A DNA stretch of 61,922 bases, from NCBI GenBank assembly GCA_015680685.1, contig MNCI01016464.1:2553-64474 (forward strand), written 5' to 3'. Positions 46,819 to 58,029 of the stretch are shown here, piece after piece; position 1 is the stretch's first letter, and every line of letters begins with the position of its first letter. Origin of the DNA: Gnetum montanum. Taxonomy: Eukaryota; Streptophyta; Gnetopsida; Gnetales; Gnetaceae. A program made the translations under genes and the position numbers. Under the pieces are notes generated by a model. It saw only the letters and a list, made by a program, of their open reading frames with translations. It ran no database searches and was not told where the DNA came from.

Positions 46819-47324
46819 TGTGACATCTCATTCCTAGATGTCATAAAAATAGGAACACTTAATTTATTACATTCACTATTTCCTTAGATAATATACTAAA
46901 AAAATTATAAATATTTAATAAATGAATTAACTTGTAAATATATAATTAATACTAAATAATGAAACAAAGAAAAATGAAAAGATTTATTAATAAAAAAGAG
47001 TGTTGTAACACCCTTTGGGTTGTCTTCCTATGCCACTTAAGCCTTAGAGGCAATCCAGCACTGCCACCATGATTAGGCTATCTTGACAAAGGGGTGATCA
47101 GTCCCTTTTTATCCAACTTCACCCAGCTCCTATTACTTGCCTTTCTCAGCTCCACAACTCCATGCTTGGCATGACCTCTTACCCTAGCCTTAAATGACAT
47201 AGCTCAAACCCTTTTCCAAGAGATACATGAATAATTGTAACCCCTCATAAGGTGCCCCTCCATTTGAAGGTTAATTACATTATTTACAATTGTTTCCACC
47301 CTTAACAAGGTATGGGACATTACA
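46819..47324 (-). repeat. 3' LTR of E5
   Basis: 506 bp; the plus strand starts TGTGACATCTCATTCC and ends GGTATGGGACATTACA. Closely similar to 55989-56497 throughout. Confidence 0.9.
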
Positions 47325-47340
47325 ATCTACCCCCCTTAGG
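47325..47340 (-). other. Polypurine tract of E5
   Basis: The minus strand reads CCTAAGGGGGGTAGAT directly before the LTR start TGTAATGTCCC. Confidence 0.8.
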
Positions 47341-47555
47341 CATCTAGCTCATCCTTGAGTGCTTCCTCTATATCCAGTTGCTCAGCTGCTACTTCATCAT
47401 TATGCTCCTCAGCTTCAGTTCCTTCATTTCCCTCATTATCATCTATACAAATAAAGATCAAAAAATTATAAGACATAATTTATTACATTCATGATAAATA
47501 TCATTTATCATTCAATATCATGATGCTCAAAAACTTAAGGGTAAGTATTTAAAAT
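47341..47555 (-). other. E5 3' untranslated stretch
   Basis: Non-coding DNA between the chromodomain end and the polypurine tract. Confidence 0.5.
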
Positions 47556-48790
47556 AAACTTCATGTTTTCCCAAGTCTGTTGATCACAATTTGACCATTG
47601 AACAAGTACTTTGCTGATAGTTTTATTTCATAATTTCTTGGTTTGTTGGTCCTTAATAGTAATGAGTTTAACTTCAAAGTTGTCGTTGGATTGTAATGGC
47701 AAAGTGTTCCAATCTAACACATATGGTACATCATTTTCATGAAATTTCTTTAGCAAACTCACATGAAAAACTGGATGAATTTTTAAGGTTGCTTGAAGAT
47801 TCAATTGATATGCTACTTTACCAATTATTTTAGAAATTTCAAAAGGTCCACAAAATCTAGGTGCCAATTTAGTATATTTTTCCAATTTAAGAGAACTTCT
47901 AGTAGGTTTCACTCTTAATAATACTTGATCACCTATGTAGAATGCTTTTTTAATTTGATGTTGATCTACATATCCTTTATATTTATCTTAGGTAGGTTGT
48001 AAATTTTTTTTTACTCTTCTAACAATGTTTTCCATGATTTTCATTTCTTCTTCCTTCCATTCTGTTCTTAAGGTTGGATCTACCCAAGTTAATGGTGTAT
48101 GACAATTATGTCCATATACTACTTCAAATGGTGTTCAATGTATAGAACCTTGATAATTGTTATTATAGGAATATTCTACCAGGTGCAAATAATTCTCCCA
48201 CATTTTTGGTCTACTCCAGACATAGCTTTGTAGGATATCTTCTAATATTCTATTCACACATTTGGTTTGTCCATTAGTCTTAGGGTGATAAGCTATGCTA
48301 AATTTCAATTGGGTTTTAAGCTCTCTAAAGATTTTTTTTAGAATTCAGATATGAACTTGGGATTTCTTTCTAAAGTAATATATTTTGGACAACCATGCAA
48401 TCAAAATACTTCATGTACAAATTTTTGGGCTACTTATTTTGTTGTGTTTGTAGATTTCAAAGCTATAAAACATGTAATCTTTAATAGGAGATTAACCACT
48501 ACAAAAATTGAGTCATTTCCCTTTTTAGTTATTGGCAATCCCATAATGAAATCCATAGTGATATCTTCCCATTTCCAAGTTGGGACCTCCAGAGGTTGTA
48601 ATAATCTAGTAGGTTTCCTCTATTTAGCTTTTATTCTTTGACATGTTGGACAACTTTTAATGTATGAGGACACATCATTGTTTATTCCAAGACAAAAATA
48701 AGATTTGTGAATTATCATATAGGTCTTAATATAACCTGGGTGTCCTGCGTATGGTACTTCATGTGCTTCACACAACAACCTTAGTCTCCA
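47556..48790 (-). pseudogene. E5 integrase with C-terminal chromodomain
   Basis: In minus: SCPTCQRIKAK (zinc finger end), WKWEDITMDFIMGLP, NDSIFVVVNLLLK (first Asp is Asn), a decayed SDRDPKF block (LERNPKF), then an open C-terminal piece (47912-47628) with [37 protein letters not shown] and LLKKF. After one stop, TISKVLVQWSNCDQQTWE gives the chromodomain signature V-W-x7-TWE. Chromodomains of such elements can direct integration to modified chromatin. Stops and frameshifts in the core make it inactive. Confidence 0.85.
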
Positions 48791-48799
48791 ATTTCCTTC

Positions 48800-49450
48800 T
48801 AGTATGCATACTCTTTATCCTTTCATCAATAAACCATTAGAAGTAACTTGATATTGAGACTCATAGGAAATATTGGTTAAAATATTTTTAAAATAAGGGT
48901 CTTCATTTATTTGTTCCTTGATTTCTTCTTCCATAGGAGTCATTACCAGACCTATCATTAAGTTCCACATTCGGTTAAGGGCATCTGCTACCACATTTTT
49001 CTTACCGAGAACATATTTGATTTCAAAATCATATTCAGCCAATAATTCTATCCATCACCTTTGACAAGTATTAAAAATAAGCTATCTTTGCAAATATTCT
49101 AAACTTTAATGATTTGTTTTTAGTACAAACCTTTTTTCACAAAGATAATGTCTCCAAACTTTCAAAGCATGAACAATTACTAGTAATTCTAAATCATGGA
49201 TTGAGTAATTTACCTTAGATCCTCATAATTTACGAGATTCATAACATACCACTTCATCTTCTTGTGAAAGAACTACATTGATTCCTATGCCATAGGCATT
49301 TGTGGATACTTCAAATGGTAATTCTTCATTCAAAATTCTCAAAATAGGTGCTATTGTAAGTAGCATGTTTAATCTAAAAAAATATGCCCTGCATTTTTCA
49401 TCAAATTTGAACACATGTTTCTCTTGCAAAAGGTTAGTCAATGGGGCTAC
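48800..49450 (-). pseudogene. E5 RNase H domain
   Basis: In minus: NLLQEKHVFKFDEKCRAYF (RT-RNase H connection), PFEVSTNAYGIGINVVLSQE (the first Asp, usually TDAS, is Asn here), then AEYDFEIKYVLGKKNVVADA and LNRMW. Two open pieces (49441-49223 and 49042-48815) are joined by a stop-rich middle. Confidence 0.8.
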
Positions 49451-49539
49451 TAATGTAGAATAATCTTTAATAAAATGTCTATCAAGACCAGCTAAACCTA
49501 AGAAGCTACAAACTACTGTAACATCTTGTAATTTAGGCT

Positions 49540-50150
49540 AATCCTAGACCACACTATTTTTTGCTAGATCTATTTGCAATCCTTTCTTGGAAACTATATG
49601 TCCTAAGTATGAAACTTCTTCCTTAAAGAGTTCACACTTACTCAATTTAGCTTTTAACTTATGCTCTTTAAGAATTTCCATTGTAATTTTCAAATGTTTG
49701 ATATGTTCTTCTCTTGACTTAGAAGAAACAAGTATATCATCCATAAATACTATAACAAATTGATTAAGATATTCACAAAAATATTATTCATTAATGTCAT
49801 GAATGTTGTAGGTACATTAGTTAATCTAAATGGCATCACAATAAATTTGTATCTCCCATACCTAGTTCTAAAACCAATTTTCTCAATATCTTTCTCCTTA
49901 ATCCTTATTTGATGATATCCTGATTTTAAATCAATCTTTGAGAAATAACATGCACCCATAAGTTTATCAAAAAAATCATCAATCTTAGGTAATAGATAAG
50001 TATTTTTAATCATCACATTATTCAATGCTCTATAATTGATGCATAGTCTTAGTGTACCATCTTTCTTTTTAACAAATAAAACTAGTGCACCCCAAGATGA
50101 TACGCTAGGTCTAACTTTCCCTTCTTCCAATAATTGGTCTTATTATACTT
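49540..50150 (-). pseudogene. E5 reverse transcriptase (chromovirus type)
   Basis: Two long open pieces. 50130-49750 reads [53 protein letters not shown] and [20 protein letters not shown]; 49744-49544 reads MDDILVSSKSREEHIKHL, KLSKCELFKEEVSYLGHIVS and KKGLQID. The active-site loop (I-V-F-MDD) is intact, unlike E3. Only one frame break separates the pieces, near 49747, so this is the least decayed pol domain in the window. Confidence 0.88.
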
Positions 50151-50439
50151 TAATTTTCTTAATTCAAAAGTTGAAAATCTATAAGGAGCTTTTGATATAG
50201 GTTGTGTACTAGGAAAAATATCAATGTAATTCTCAACAATTCTTTTTGGAGGTAGTTCTCTAGTTTCATCAAATACTGAATTTTTATATTGCTTAAGTTC
50301 TTTTGGGATCTCAGTACCTGAAGATCTCTAAGGTTGGATTACTTTAACAACCAACATCATAGCACCTTTTTAGACTAAACCTTTAGCTTACTTAATATTA
50401 TCATATGAATTTTCTTTACTATTCCTACCCCCCTTAGAA

Positions 50440-50870
50440 CCCTAACTCCATCAATGGTTGGGACTTTTAAAATACGAGTTCCAAAGTGGGTAGTAACATC
50501 AAATTTTTGTAGGAAAGACATTCCTAAAATTGCATCAACATCACCAAGTTAAACTTCAAAAAATTCATCAATGAAAGGCATGTTTTGCAAGGTAAAGTTA
50601 ATTTCTCCATACTTGTTATGCTTGCTCACAGTTGTTCCATTTGCCAATTTTATCTTAATAATTTTCTTGGAAGGTAGACTTAATTTCAATAAATTAATTA
50701 ACTTTGAAGAAATAAAGTTATCATTGGCACCATTATCAATCAAAATTTTAATTTTTTTACCTTCAATTGAACCTTTAAAAATAAATAAAGAAAATTAAAA
50801 TTTACGCAAACCTAACTTAGTCAATGTAGATATCTTCTTCACTACTGTGGTAGTGGTTGGTATTTTTCCT
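50440..50870 (-). pseudogene. E5 aspartic protease
   Basis: In minus: KILIDNGANDNFISSKLINL (catalytic Asp kept; D-N-G instead of D-S/T-G), TTVSKHNKYGEINFTLQNMP and FIDEFFEV, then decayed GMSFLQKFDVTTHFGTRILK. It lies between gag and RT as expected. Confidence 0.75.
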
Positions 50871-50929
50871 TTGTTCATCTTTAGGTTGGGTCTTCTATTT
50901 CTAATTTGGTCGGTCCTTTGTATTTTTGC

Positions 50930-52038
50930 TCAAAATTTTGGATAGTCTCATTTCAAATAATCTTCACTAAAAATAAAACATCTAGATGCTGATGGAGGTT
51001 TTTTGGTTGGTGTCTCTTCTACCATTGCTTGTGGAAAAGTAGTTTGTCGAAGAGTTGTTTGTCAAATGGTAACTTGTATCTAATTCAATTCCTCATAATC
51101 CTTAGCAATTCTATATGCTTTATCAATGGTTTGAGGATTATGGACTCATGTTTTTGGACATAATTGAGCATGTAGTCCTCCAATGAATTTTGAAGCCAAA
51201 TCTCCCTCATCTCGATGACTTACATATCAAGAAAGATCATAGAATTCCTTGTAGTAATCATCTATGGATTGCCTTCCCAACCTTAAGGAATCAAATCTCA
51301 TTTTGTACTCTTTGAGAAAATAATCAAGAATGAATTTCTGTTTAAAATATTGAACAAAATTAAGCCAATTTGTATTCAAAACTTGAAATCTTAGTCCATT
51401 CTACCATGTTGCCACAAGTCCTCTTAAATACAAGGAGATAACTTCTAAATGTTCATATCTTAACAAATTCAACATATCAAAGTAATTATTCATTGTATTA
51501 AGATAATCCTTTTCCTTAGCACTAGATCTAGGGGCTCCATCATAATGATCTAATTTTACTTTCTTACCATGAACTTGTGTCAACAATTCTCTAGGTTGAT
51601 TAAGCCAATTCCCATATCCCTCACCTTTGGTTTCAATTCTATAGCCTACAAGAGGAATTTCGGTACCCTATCCATTAGTAGGTAGAGGTTGTGTTGGTGT
51701 GGATCCTTAGGGGAGGAGTTGATCTTGGTCTTGATGATGTTCCCTAGGTAGATTGTGGGTAGGGTTTGAAGGCTAAATGAGATGGTCAGTTAATTATTTG
51801 ATGGGGTCTGTAAAGGAATCCATCTTTCCTTAGACGTCTAACCATTTATCTTCTAAACTCTGGGACAATTTCCTAATTTCCTCAAACATATTTTGCATTC
51901 TATCCTGAACCCTTGGTTTGAGTGACGAAATTCTTCTCAAACATCACTAATCTCATTAATTTGATCTTCAAGGACATTCATTTGATCATTGACATGGGCT
52001 TCCATTTCTCTCCAATTTATTATTTGGGTTCTAGACAT
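50930..52038 (-). pseudogene. E5 gag
   Basis: ATG 52038 (MSRTQIINWREMEAHVNDQM) is followed by a coiled-coil-like N-terminus. The clean core piece (51586-51401) reads HGKKVKLDHYDGAPRSSAKE, NNYFDMLNLLRYEHLEVISL and YLRGLVATW, the usual capsid start (YDG...W). Near 50970 a decayed zinc knuckle CFIFSEDYLK-x-DYP replaces C-x2-C-x4-H-x4-C. Several frameshifts. Confidence 0.75.
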
Positions 52039-52354
52039 TAGCTAGTAGAAGAAATTAGGTATGTTGAGAATCCTTAGCCTCTATGACCCTTTTTATGAAT
52101 CTTAGAATCATTTAGTTAGTTGCAAAAGAAGTTGAAACTATCATGAATTTCTCACCAAGTGCTAAGTCCTAATTATTTTTGGGACCTATAATAATAAATT
52201 GAATGCTAATTTTTTATAATTCAAAAGCTAAATCTACCCATTTCATTGAGTTTGAAAGGTTCAAATCTATTGGAATCAATTTTTATTTGATTGAAAACAG
52301 ACTCCGAGTGCAAAAGTTATAGCCATTTTAAGTTTATGAACTTTCACATTTTCC
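52039..52354 (-). other. E5 sequence just upstream of gag, no gene
   Basis: AT-rich non-coding DNA. From here to 53500 the text resembles LTR or leader DNA but no TG/CA boundaries with a duplication were found. Confidence 0.35.
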
Positions 52355-52410
52355 AAGACTTCCTAAGAGGTCACCTATCCTAGTTCTACTTCAGAACGTG
52401 TGCACTTAAC
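52355..52410 (-). repeat. 5S rRNA-derived remnant (3' half)
   Basis: The minus strand reads GTTAAGTGCACACG, a diverged middle, AACTAGGATAGGTGACC and TCTTAGGAAGTC. Plant 5S rRNA has GTTAAGCGTGCTTGGG, then TACTAGGATGGGTGACC and TCCTGGGAAGTC. Over the last 37 nt I count about six differences. It covers roughly residues 47-105, including the box C part of the internal control region. The 5' half is missing, so it is not a 5S gene. Cassandra-type TRIM elements carry 5S-derived LTR sequence, a possible source. Confidence 0.7.
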
Positions 52411-53500
52411 GACAAAATTTTTATTTCTCTTGTTATCATAACACTAATTTAAATTTTTGTAAATAATTGAGCACATTTTCTATTTCAACTATTAATTATG
52501 TACACAAATTTGTTTTTTTGAAAAATTTATGTCAGGTAATGGGAATTTCAAAATTCTCATCAATTGTCAAAAAAATTTTAGTTTTTTCGTCAATTGATGG
52601 ATGATCCATTCTAGGGTCCACATAGTGGCACATGAGGTAGTGATGAATGGCACTATAGGTAGTGATGGGAAGCACAAAAGGCAGTGATGGGAGGTGATGA
52701 TGGATGATATGGGAGGTAGTGATGGGTGGCGTGCATGGTAGGAAATAGGTAAGTGGTAGGTACAGTACAACACAATATGATGACATGGTGCTGGTAGGCA
52801 CAAGGCATAGTGTGATGTCGTGCACAGGCATGGTGGATGGTAGGGCTATACAACTATAGTAGAATAGTTGTGGGGTGTGGTAGGGTGGCTATACTAGAAT
52901 TGTGCAGGTAATGCGAGCCGTGTAGCCAACATAAGCAATGCAAGTAGCATGAGCGATGCAGGCAACAACGGTAGTGCATGAGCAGTAGCAATAGAAGGTA
53001 GTGAGTGGCATAATTTTTTTTGGGTCCCTTTTTGGGGCTGGCCCAATGGCTAGATTTTTGCAACCATAGCCTTGCCACAGGTAGCTAAGTTTGGCCATGG
53101 ACATCACCGTAGCCTAGCCGTAGACCCTAAAACATCATTAAATTTTTTTTAATAATTGGGGCTTAGGTTTAAACCCAAGAACCCTTGTTTGCTGATTTTT
53201 TTTAAATAAAAAAAAACATTTTTATTTTTATATTTTTAATAAAAAATAATATATCTTTCAAACTGTAAGTCGAATTTTGATGAAATTAGTACTGTTGGAA
53301 TCATCTTGGAGACTACTTCAAGTTAAACTATAGATAACTTCACTTTATTGAACCTAAAATCATAAAATCCAAAAAAGTAAAAATTATTTTTTAAAACAAA
53401 AAGTAAACGTTAGCTTTTTCTTTAAAAAAATATACATTAGCTTTTATTGAATCTTTGGTTATCTTAAGTTATACTTTCTCTTTTCTTTTACTAAGATTTC
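52411..53500. other. Repeat-rich spacer between the 5S remnant and the PMD gene
   Basis: 52612-52990 carries irregular GGTAGTGATGGG-like repeats, and 53160-53230 A/T runs. CTTTCAAACTGTAAGTCGAA near 53255 looks like a word common in plant LTRs, but I cannot place an element boundary. Confidence 0.35.
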
Positions 53501-53510
53501 TATAATTGTA

Positions 53511-53520
53511 TTATAAATAT
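53511..53520 (+). promoter_or_regulatory. Candidate TATA box of the PMD gene
   Basis: TTATAAATATGAG lies about 110 bp upstream of the ATG at 53622, followed by a CATCACAACTCAACATCATC leader that looks like a plant 5' UTR. Position and sequence only. Confidence 0.4.
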
Positions 53521-53621
53521 GAGAAAAAGGATGATTTTCTCATCACAACTCAACATCATCAAAAGATTGATAGTATAGAAGTTTGAAAATTATCATCAAA
53601 CAACTTTTAACCATCTTCATC

Positions 53622-55726
53622 ATGGCTCCAAAATATTAAGCTTCATCTCAAACTCTTTCAAATAGTTCTCAATTTCCAATATTATCTTTCATCAAAATAA
53701 TGTGCTCCTTGCCTCTAATCGTGTTTGTAGCTTACTTAGGAAGGAGGGTTTTGAGTACCTTATCACTTCTCAATTAGCTAATTTACCTATTTTTCCAATT
53801 TTTAAACTCTTCCATTGCAAGGGTATTCTTATGGAGTGGTGTAAATAGTATAATAATAAGAAAATTTTTTCTTTTCAATTAGTTTTTGGAGAAATAATAT
53901 TCCTTCCTCTTGATGTTAAAGTAGTCTTAGGTTTTCAACAAGGAGAGGATCCTTTAATTCCTTCAATTTATTCCCAAAAATTTAAATCTTTTGTAAGAAG
54001 GAATTATCTACCTACATTGTTGATTCTGCCATTAGCAAAAGCCAATTTGCTCGTGAAGATTTCATTAATGAAGCTTACTTTAATTTATGTTTATTTATTA
54101 GTAGCAATGTTTTATGGTATAGACAGTAAGCCAATGTTAGTTCTTATTTTATTTTCATACTTTATGGTGACATAATCAGTAGAATTTATGATTGGTTATT
54201 GTCTTGTTTCTCTGCCTGGTATAATGGTATGACTGAAATTATTGTTGCCCAACAAGAGCCTTCAAAATCTTATACTTTATATTATATATCCTTAATCATG
54301 TGTATGATCCTATGTTATGATCATCCAAAAAGATGTTTTACTCATCACAATCCTCGATTATGCCCTGAATTTTTTGAAGATGAAAGGGTTATAAGGAGTA
54401 AGATTATGGGTGCCAAAAAAGATTAACTAGCTTTACAACAAGCTTAGAGTCAAGAGGAGATCAATTAAGTATTTTCATGTTTTTATTATTTTGTTGTTTG
54501 TTGATTATGTTTTTATTTTATCTATTTGATAGTACAATCTGGGCTATAGAATGAACCAACATAGAGTGCTGGGGCTGCACTGGTTAAAGAAATTCAAGAT
54601 ACTTCATCTTTTGGTATGGTATAATCACAAGAATAGATCACGCTTCCTATTCCCAAGGTATATATATAAATATAACTTATTTAGTTTAATGTATCATCTA
54701 TATATTTGTTTTTAAAATAAATTTCTCTCTTTTTTTATAGAGGCAGTGAACTAGGCAAAGTTCTAGTGGTCTAGTAGCTATAAGACAACATACTTAACAA
54801 AAACCCCAAAAAACTCAACAAAGTCCAAGACGTGATAAGGGAAAGCAATGAGAGGTAAGTTTTAGTTATTTAAAGGTTTGAATGCTTGCGTCTTTTCTTT
54901 GTATAATGTTAATTTTTATTTTTGTTATAGAGGTCTATGGAGTGATAGTACTTTGTCTAGGATATGGATACAAGTTATACAAGTGCTACTTCTACACAAA
55001 CTTCTATTCCACCACCTAGATCACCAATCATGCCTTATTTTTCTATGACACCTAGAAGAGGTTCTCTTCCACAAGTAGCACTGACATTATTTTTTGAGTC
55101 TATTCTAATAACTTCTTGTTTCTCAATCTTAGAATCTTCTTATTTGATGGGGAAGATAATGGCAGCTATTGAAGAAGAACTTGTGCTTCTTAGATGATTA
55201 GCCAATGAATCTTAGATAATAAACCCTATTCTATTTGCGATCTACAAGAATCTTAGTCATGAAAATTTAAGATAGATTATGATTTAATACAAGCTAAAGT
55301 TCTATCACCTTTACATCCAATTCCTGGGGATGCTCCAAATGTTGTAAAAAATCTAGAGCAACTCTTAGGAGAATTGGAAAGTGCAAAATGCTATGCTCAT
55401 AATCTAGTAACTTGTGAACAGTTCTTTCAAATTGATAATGATCGATTTTAGGTAATATCTCTTTTATATTTGTTTTTTGATTTTCTCATAACTCATAATT
55501 TAAATCTTGTTTCTTGTAGAGAAAGGAGAAGAAATGCCAAAAATACATGGATGATCAATTAATATAGATGGATATGTTGCAAACCCAACTTAAAAGGAAG
55601 GAGGAATCAGCAGCTGTAATAAGACATGCGATCGAATATATCAAACAATTGTGTGATGGATTGACTAGATGCAAAGTAGTGCTTAGTAAGGCAAATGCTA
55701 CCATTGAAGAAAGAGAATCCAAGTGA
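53622..55726 (+). pseudogene. Plant mobile domain (PMD) protein gene, five exons, antisense inside E5
   Basis: Exons 53622-54468, 54533-54657, 54741-54854, 54931-55451 and 55520-55726; all four introns (64, 83, 76 and 68 bp) have GT/AG ends. After MAPKY and a stop, exon 1 (with shifts) reads LMEWCK, stop, YNNKKIFSFQLVFGEIIFLP, LDVKVVLGFQQGEDPLIP, matching the PMD core (HLP-GE-TITL-DVA-LLGL-V-G-PV). It continues ANVSSYFIFILYG and ISRIYDWLLSCFSAWYNGMT (PMD: IG-YDWGSA-L--LY-GM). Exons 2-4 encode a Gln/Ser/Pro-rich linker. Exons 4-5 give a coiled coil (NLEQLLGELESAKCYAHNLV; MLQTQLKRKEESAAVIRHAI) ending ERESK-stop. PMD proteins MAIN/MAIL1 act in gene and transposon silencing and PMDs also occur in transposons. 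In-frame TAG/TAA and about three frameshifts imply a pseudogene in this copy. Confidence 0.7.
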
Positions 55727-55968
55727 AGATAATCATAGATCTTCTTAAGTCTTTCAATTGTAACAAATGATCATAGTTTCCTTTCTTACATTTTTCACAT
55801 TCTACTTCTTTTCCCATTTCTTCCTTTTCTATATCCTATGTAAATGTACTTCCTCTCACTCCTCCTTGATTACCAAAATAAAATAAAATAATATTTTCCT
55901 CTATTTTATTATTTTATTTTTCAATAATAATAAAATAAATTTTTTCTTCCACTTTGGCTCTTGAATTG
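55727..55968. other. 3' flank of the PMD gene
   Basis: AT-rich with AATAAAATAAAATAAT near 55876, which could serve as a polyadenylation signal on the plus strand. Confidence 0.35.
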
Positions 55969-55988
55969 TGGTTTTCTTTGATACCAAA
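55969..55988 (-). other. Primer-binding site of E5
   Basis: The minus strand reads TTTGGTATCAAAGAAAACC immediately after the LTR; TGGTATCAAAG is one change from the initiator-Met tRNA site TGGTATCAGAG. Confidence 0.8.
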
Positions 55989-56497
55989 TGCGACATCTTG
56001 TTCCCTGATGTCATAACAATATGAACACTTAATTTATTACATTCACAATTTTCTTAGATAATATACTAAAAACATTATAAATATTTAATAAATGAATTAA
56101 CTTGTAAATTAATAAGTAATACTAAAGAATGAAGCAAAGAAAAATAAAAGGATTTATTAATAGAAAAGAGTACTATAATGCCTTTTGGGTCGTCTTCTTA
56201 TGCCACTTAAGCCTTAGACACAATTCGACACTGCCACCATGGTTAGGCTGTCCTACCAAAGGGCTGATCAATTCCTTCTTGTCCCACTTCACCCAACTCC
56301 CATTACTTGCCTTTCCCAACTCTGCAACTCCATGCCTAGCATGACCTCTAACCCTAGCTTTAAATGGCATAGGTCAAACCTTTTTCCAAGGGATACATGA
56401 ATAATTGTAACCCCTCATAATAAGGTGCCCCTTCATTTGAAGGTTAATTACATTGTTTACAATTGTTTCCACCCTTAACAAGGGATGGGACATTATA
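55989..56497 (-). repeat. 5' LTR of E5
   Basis: 509 bp; the plus strand starts TGCGACATCTTGTTCCC and ends GGGATGGGACATTATA. Followed by ATTGG, the target-site duplication. Confidence 0.9.
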
Positions 56498-56502
56498 ATT
56501 GG

Positions 56503-56890
56503 GCCATCATTTAGGCTTCATGTAACCAACCTTATCATCATTGGCTTTCATTTAACCCTATTTAGCCTTTGTTTCACCTTATTTGTCTTCACCTACCTCT
56601 TATAATCTTTAGTAGCCTATTTGAACCCTATTTAACCATTGATGTAACATGTTTTGGCTTATCCATGCATGATTTATAGAGTATTTTATGATAATTTGGC
56701 ATCATCTACTCATTTTATCACATAGGTGTCACTTAATATGCTTATGGTTGATATGCAGGATTAAAGTATGGATACCTAGAAGTAAACCACTTGCCTTTGA
56801 ACCTAAGTGGACCTCATGGTAAGTTGAATAATTCATTGAATTTAGTCACTTAGATCTTGAGCCTAAGAGTCCTATCAACCACATAGCCTC
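56503..56890. other. No clear gene; left part of E6 or its flank
   Basis: Continues the CATTTGGCTT-style low-complexity DNA seen at 46481-46818. No gag was recognised. Confidence 0.35.
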
Positions 56891-56899
56891 AATTAAGAA

Positions 56900-57900
56900 A
56901 CCTCTTTAGTGGCCAAAAAAACTAGTTAAAACCTTGACCTTGAGGCTTTTGACACTACCAAGGGCTCTCTACTTGAGGTTCCTATCAAGACACACAATGG
57001 TGAGGAGAAAACACTAAAACTAAGTTCCTCACTAGAGCCTCAATAGACTCCATACATTACCAAGATCCTCCAAGATTAAATTAAGGCATTTTCCTAGTAA
57101 TATGAAGATATGCTGGGTTTTGACCCATACCTAATGCAAAATAACATCATACTAGATCGTAGTATCAAACTTGTTAAGTAAAATGTTTGTAAAATTGGAC
57201 CAAATTTAGCCCTAGCAATTCATGATGAAATCATAAAACTATATCAAGTTGGTTTCATTTGAGCTATCAATTACGCGAAATGGATGTTCAAAATAGTGGT
57301 AGTCCCTTAAAAAATGGAAGTATATGTATCTTCATGAATAAGCCAACAATCAAAGATGACTTCCTGTTGCCTAGTATTGACCAATTTATCAATACTATGA
57401 CCTTACATGCCTTTTTATCCTTCATGGATGGATTCTTGGAATACAACCAAGATAGGATTATCCTAGAGCATTAACTTTGTACAATCTTCATGAACCATCA
57501 AAGAACCTTATGTTACACCATGATGTCCTTTGTTCTTAAGAAAATAGGTGCAAATTGTCAATGAATAATGATGTATATCTTTAGTGATTATATCCTAGGA
57601 TTGCTTAATGACTACATGAACAATATAGCCATTAAGGCAAAAATGGCCAATGACCATGTGCATGACCTTAACCTTGTGTTGAAATGATTTCTCAATTATG
57701 AGCTTAGGTTTAGCCCCAAGAAGTGTGTCTTTGGTGTCAAAATTGGTAATATGCTTGGCTTTTTCATATCCTAAGTGGGAATACATGTTAATCCTAATAA
57801 GGTTAAGGCCATATCAAACTTGGTAATACCAACTAAACTTAAGGAGCTTTGATAAAAGCAATGTAGATTACAATTTATATGTAGGTTCATCACTGGAGTT
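56900..57900 (+). pseudogene. E6 reverse transcriptase (Tat lineage)
   Basis: Plus strand: MLGFDPYLMQ (from YEDMPGLDP-like), IGPNLALAIHDEIIKLYQVG, FI-stop-AINYAKWMFKIVVVP, then PTIKDDFLLPSIDQFINTMT and LHAFLSFMDGFLEYNQDRI (57259-57474). KDDFPLP-ID-LVD-TAGH-LLSFMDGFSGYNQ is the Tat form. The active-site region near 57585-57600 is corrupted. Many stops. Confidence 0.8.
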
Positions 57901-58029
57901 ATAGATAAATTACAACCCATGTAACACTTACTTAAGAAAGGATTCTGCTATGACTAGATAGCTCAATGTAAGAATTCTTTGAAAACCTTAAGCAAGAGTT
58001 GGCAAAACTACCCATAGTGTATCTACCAC

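Larger units (their letters stand above)
46819..56497 (-). mobile_element. E5: chromovirus with extra antisense DNA between PBS and gag
   Basis: Minus-oriented Ty3/Gypsy element. LTRs 46819-47324 (3') and 55989-56497 (5') begin TGTAATGTCCC and end GATGTC-x-CA in element orientation. They are flanked by a perfect duplication ATTGG (46814-46818 / 56498-56502). Polypurine tract, initiator-Met-type primer site, gag, protease, RT, RNase H, integrase and chromodomain are all recognisable in the normal order. Unusually, about 3.9 kb lies between the 5' LTR and the gag start at 52038. That part contains a 5S-like remnant and an antisense PMD gene. Confidence 0.9.

Noticed and set aside
52355-52410. 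Functional 5S rRNA gene
   Set aside because: Only the 3' half is present, with several substitutions and no 5' half or terminator.
53622-55726. Intact host PMD gene
   Set aside because: In-frame TAG/TAA codons and about three shifts in exons; it also lies within the TSD-defined limits of E5.
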